A DNA stretch of 64,000 nt from Tulasnella sp. 424 (lineage: Eukaryota > Basidiomycota > Agaricomycetes > Cantharellales > Tulasnellaceae), in contig WSUB01000066.1 in assembly GCA_019633425.1 (NCBI GenBank), positions 62,001 to 126,000 on the forward strand, read 5' to 3'. Within the stretch, counting starts at the first letter, position 1. Every line of letters starts with the position of its first letter. The notes beneath the pieces are model-generated. The model was given only the letters and a program-made list of their open reading frames with translations, was not told the DNA's origin and searched no databases. The position numbers were made by a program, and so were the translations under genes. Shown here one piece after another: positions 61,030-64,000 of the stretch.

Positions 61030-62230
61030 CCTCCAACGTCCGTCAACACAGGCAGGATATTCATCCCGATTCGTCTTGAACAGGTCCGTTCTGCCTGTTC
61101 AGTACCAATATGCGTAGTGGTCCGCTTTAATCGTTTGAGCCCTTTCCTTTCCCCTAAATTCTACCATCCAGGTCTATGGTTTAATCGTCCGGCTCGTAGG
61201 CTATTCGATATCTGCCCCTGAGGGAGTATAGATGCGGCCCGAATACGGAGTCCTCTGGCACCAGAACCGCCTGCCCACAAATAATCATATTTTTAAATGA
61301 CTGGATCTGCAGCGCTGATATTATTGAGAAGAATGGGTTTCAGTGCCACCCGCCGGCATTGAGCGACGTTAGCTGAAGTCGTAAGGACGTCCGAGAACGA
61401 GAGGCCAAAGGTGAAAGGCCTGCCGGAGTCATTATCTCGAGCACCGACGAACGAGATCTTTGGGAGAAGATGAAATTATGATTCTAGACCGCAGTTCTGG
61501 AGTCTAAGTAAAGGTCTGGATCTAAGGTGGTGTGTTCCTCGGTCATTCGGTCCTTTAAAACCGCGAGTACCTCTTAACCCTCTCACCCACCAACCGCTCA
61601 ACCATCACGATCGTCAAAGAATCCTCCTTCATTCTCTCCCTCGATGCTCGTACTCTCGCTCCGCGTCACCAGCCAACAACAGGACCCACCTCGTCGACGA
61701 CCAGGCTCATCCGCCCCTCGGTAGATGCTCAAGTTGACATCACGGGCTTTGGCGGATCTTCAGGTCTGAACTGGTGGCTCGATAAGGCTCTCAGCGTGAC
61801 GGTCGAGAGTAACGGAGGAGCCGGAATGATTCACTTGCCATGCGTTGATTCCAAGCATCGTCGTCGACTACCCCATTGCAGAGTAACTTGAAAGTCGTTT
61901 AACGAAAGCCTGAGATAAGCTTGACTGGATGGCTGATGGAAACCTGTAGGCGAGGATCGCGCGAGCAAAGGAAGGCGTTGATTGCGGACTCTGAGCCCAG
62001 CCAGCTCTGGTTTGGGGGGTACGTTGCGGATGAAGACCGTCGCTGAGTCGACCCTCGTCCTTCTGCCATGTTGCCTTTCACGACTAAAAGTTCGGCATCG
62101 AGAGTAAAGTCTCGTGTCCGGAGACCTCGACATATCGGTTCAAGACTCATGTTGTGGGGAGCCCGCGCGTGCGTTGCTAGAGTCGTTTGAGGGAGCGGAG
62201 CAGGAACCTGCACTGCGCAGCAAGCTGTCT
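61030..62230 (+). pseudogene. Decayed 3' copy of the carnitine acetyltransferase (relic 2)
   Basis: It covers the same extent as the relic at 58205-59370 and shares several of its lesions, including loss of the catalytic-His segment. The two relics are therefore copies of one already damaged ancestor, or have exchanged sequence. It is not translatable. Confidence 0.8.
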
Positions 62231-62651
62231 TGACTATCGGGAGAGGGCAGATGGCATGCAGCAGCTGACTACTGAATGATAAGGCGAAGTGACCCAAAAT
62301 ATCAACCGCCGCCGGGTGAGTTCCTCCTCCCCTGACGAATTACTTTACCGATTATGGTTACTTGCGCCCTTTTCATAACATCCAAGAAAACAATGTTCAA
62401 CTTATGCGAAACGTAAAGAGCAGGGCAATGATTGCAGGATTGGTCCTTCGCGGGGTAATTTGATGACTGCCTGGCGTTAGATGCAATGACGTAACCTTGT
62501 GGAACGTGGTGGCTTGCCGTGGGGAGATCACATCCAAGGTCTCTTTCTGCCATGCAGTTTCGCACCCTCCGCCTCGTTGCGGCAACTATTTAACTACCGC
62601 AGCAGTTCTTCTGTCGAGAGTCCTTTCATCTACTACCCCAATACCCCCAAA

Positions 62652-63587
62652 ATGCATCTCTCTTCCATCGTCCTCGCTATCGGCGCTACTGTCGGCGCTT
62701 TCGCTCAAACCACCGCCAGCACTGCTCAAACCACCGGTCCAGCCGTCCCCGATCCATCCATCAACACCCCCTCGGGTGTCATACAGTGCCAGCCCGTGAG
62801 TCTTATTTCAATCTTGCTGGCCCATATTTCGAGTTGCGAACGGAACAAGCGTACTTACCGCTGGATCGGCCCATTCCACCCGTATTGATAGGTTCAACTC
62901 ACCTTCTCGGGAACTTCTCCTCCATTCATCATCACTATTCAACCCGGAGGACAGGCCGGTGCCCCACCTCTCGTCACCGTCGGAAATACCACTGAAACTG
63001 CGTGAGTGTTATCAAGCTTTGCTGGGCTCTAGACGGCTGACCGCGCACGTGCTACTTTTTCTCCTGTTTGAATTTGGCTACAAACCCAACGAACCTACAG
63101 TATGACATGGGTTGCTAACCTCCCTACTAATTACAATCTCACTTGCGTCATCCGTGACTCTCTGGGTCGTACCGGCGCATCTGGTGAGTGCTGGTCGCCG
63201 CGCTTTTCATATTTTGCATTCAGTATGCCGAGGGGACTTTATCCGATCGTCATCTTTGGTCCTCATGGCAATCGTGGCGTCCCCTCGTGCCTCTGTTATG
63301 CGGTATAATGTACTATTGCTGACCAATCGTCTTGGCACTCCTCGGCGATAGCTCCATTCGTCATCTACCCTGGCACGTCCACCAGCTGCGGGGTTATTCA
63401 ATCAGTACCTCCACAAACATCAGCACCTGCAACATCACCGGCACCTGCATCATCACCGGCACCTGCATCATCACCGGCACCTGCATCATCACCAGCACCT
63501 GCATCGTCACCAGCACCTGCAACATCATCACCTCCGCCGCCACCACCAGCGGCCAGGATGAGATTCAAGCGAGTGGGAGCGATATAG
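62652..63587 (+). CDS. Small secreted protein 3 with repeat-encoded Pro/Ala/Ser tail
   Basis: Four exons (62652-62795, 62892-63001, 63101-63183, 63352-63587) give 190 aa. The signal peptide and core are like copies 1 and 2: VQLTFSGTSPPFIITIQP, MTWVANLPTN and CVIRDSLGRT. Exons 1, 2 and 3 have the lengths of copy 2. The last exon is much longer (236 bases). After GTSTSC it encodes about six SPAPAS units from an 18-base tandem repeat, then a Pro run and a basic end (ARMRFKRVGAI). Such tails may be O-glycosylated and hold a protein in the wall. The frame continues that of the core domain. Confidence 0.8.
63421..63530 (+). repeat. 18-base tandem repeat in the last exon of secreted protein 3
   Basis: About six units of a GCACCTGCATCATCACCG type lie in frame, one unit per six residues (Ala-Pro-Ala-Ser-Ser-Pro). 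The unit number is likely to vary. Confidence 0.85.
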
Positions 63588-64000
63588 GTAGCGTCCTATC
63601 TTTGGATGCGTATAAACATCTCTTTATATCGGACTTGCCGTCATACTCCTCCGGACTTTATCTATATACAAATCCCATGTGATTTTCCGTTATGAATGAG
63701 ACATGCGTATGTTCCCAAAATACCAATTTTGCCGCTGACCTTGAGGCGGTGCCCCGAGTATTGACCATATCGTTATCACTATTTCGAGGATTATGCTCAA
63801 CGCAGTCTTAACCTTCCCGAGTGTACCGGAACATCCGGCTTTAGCGCCCAAATTCTCCCTCTCGGGCCTGATTCTTAGCCGAAACCGGTCATCCATTTCG
63901 TACCCCAGTCGTCAGCAGACATGAAGCTCAGAGAGGGCCAGAGTTTCCGCCTTTCACCATATCAATTATGCGGGCAACCTTCTAAATGTGCCTTGAGAAT
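63588..64000. other. 3' flank of secreted protein 3
   Basis: It aligns with the flanks of copies 1 and 2 (about 57830-58120 and 60650-60950): the ATATAGGTAGC and GAGGCGGTGCCCCGAGTA stretches recur. No gene is seen. Confidence 0.6.

Noticed and set aside
63421..63530. Regular repeat resembling a CRISPR array
   Set aside because: The units are contiguous 18-mers without spacers, lie in a coding exon, and the genome is eukaryotic.
63332..63682. ORF over the last exon of secreted protein 3 reading as Cys/Ile/Thr repeats
   Set aside because: It is another frame of the 18-base repeat. Splicing the core domain of this gene leads into the Pro/Ala/Ser frame instead.

Overview
The window looks like nuclear DNA of a filamentous basidiomycete, probably an Agaricomycete. 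The genes are broken by many short introns of about 50-70 bases with GT-AG borders. They include families typical of that group: a DUF6532 protein, CBM1-bearing GH10 xylanases, an AA14-type LPMO, TKL-like kinases and small secreted proteins. The order cannot be fixed from sequence alone. Two runs of N (14546-14641 and 32412-32511) are flanked by exact copies of the same sequence and look like unmerged contig ends. Exon structures and protein lengths are my own manual splicing; where exon sums could be checked they keep frame.

Layout: 1-2613 is the 3' part of a DUF6532 gene, followed by a CTATG-rich repeat. 3241-26796 is a tandem array of Mx/dynamin-like large GTPases: one 3' relic, five intact genes, then an extra copy of the last two coding exons. 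Internal exon lengths are the same wherever I measured them, while the N-terminal tails differ; genes 3 and 4 lie in a recent duplication of about 5 kb. 28096-36082 holds two GH10 xylanase genes. The first is CBM1-linker-GH10 (449 aa); the second reads as CBM1 plus three complete GH10 domains in one frame (about 1206 aa). 36197-38587 (minus) is a glycerol-3-phosphate acyltransferase of the SCT1/GPT2 type. 39126-44452 (minus) is a tandem pair of TKL-like kinases, the second apparently frameshifted, followed by a 422-bp inverted-repeat element. 45405-45719 is a small unknown gene. 46088-47653 (minus) is an AA14-like LPMO. 49039-51532 (minus) reads as one protein with a degenerate kinase domain followed by an intact one, with a kinase relic upstream. 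53614-56521 is a carnitine acetyltransferase with a possible mitochondrial presequence and a C-terminal SKL. From there to the end, the 3' half of that gene plus a small secreted protein gene is repeated: the secreted protein survives three times and the acyltransferase has decayed twice.

Themes: (1) a dynamin-like GTPase array with varied N-termini and a spare C-terminal exon cassette; (2) xylan degradation (two GH10 genes and an AA14 oxidase within 20 kb); (3) signalling kinases, including a pseudokinase-kinase fusion; (4) lipid and acetyl-unit metabolism (SCT1/GPT2 type, carnitine acetyltransferase). Local tandem duplication shapes nearly the whole window.
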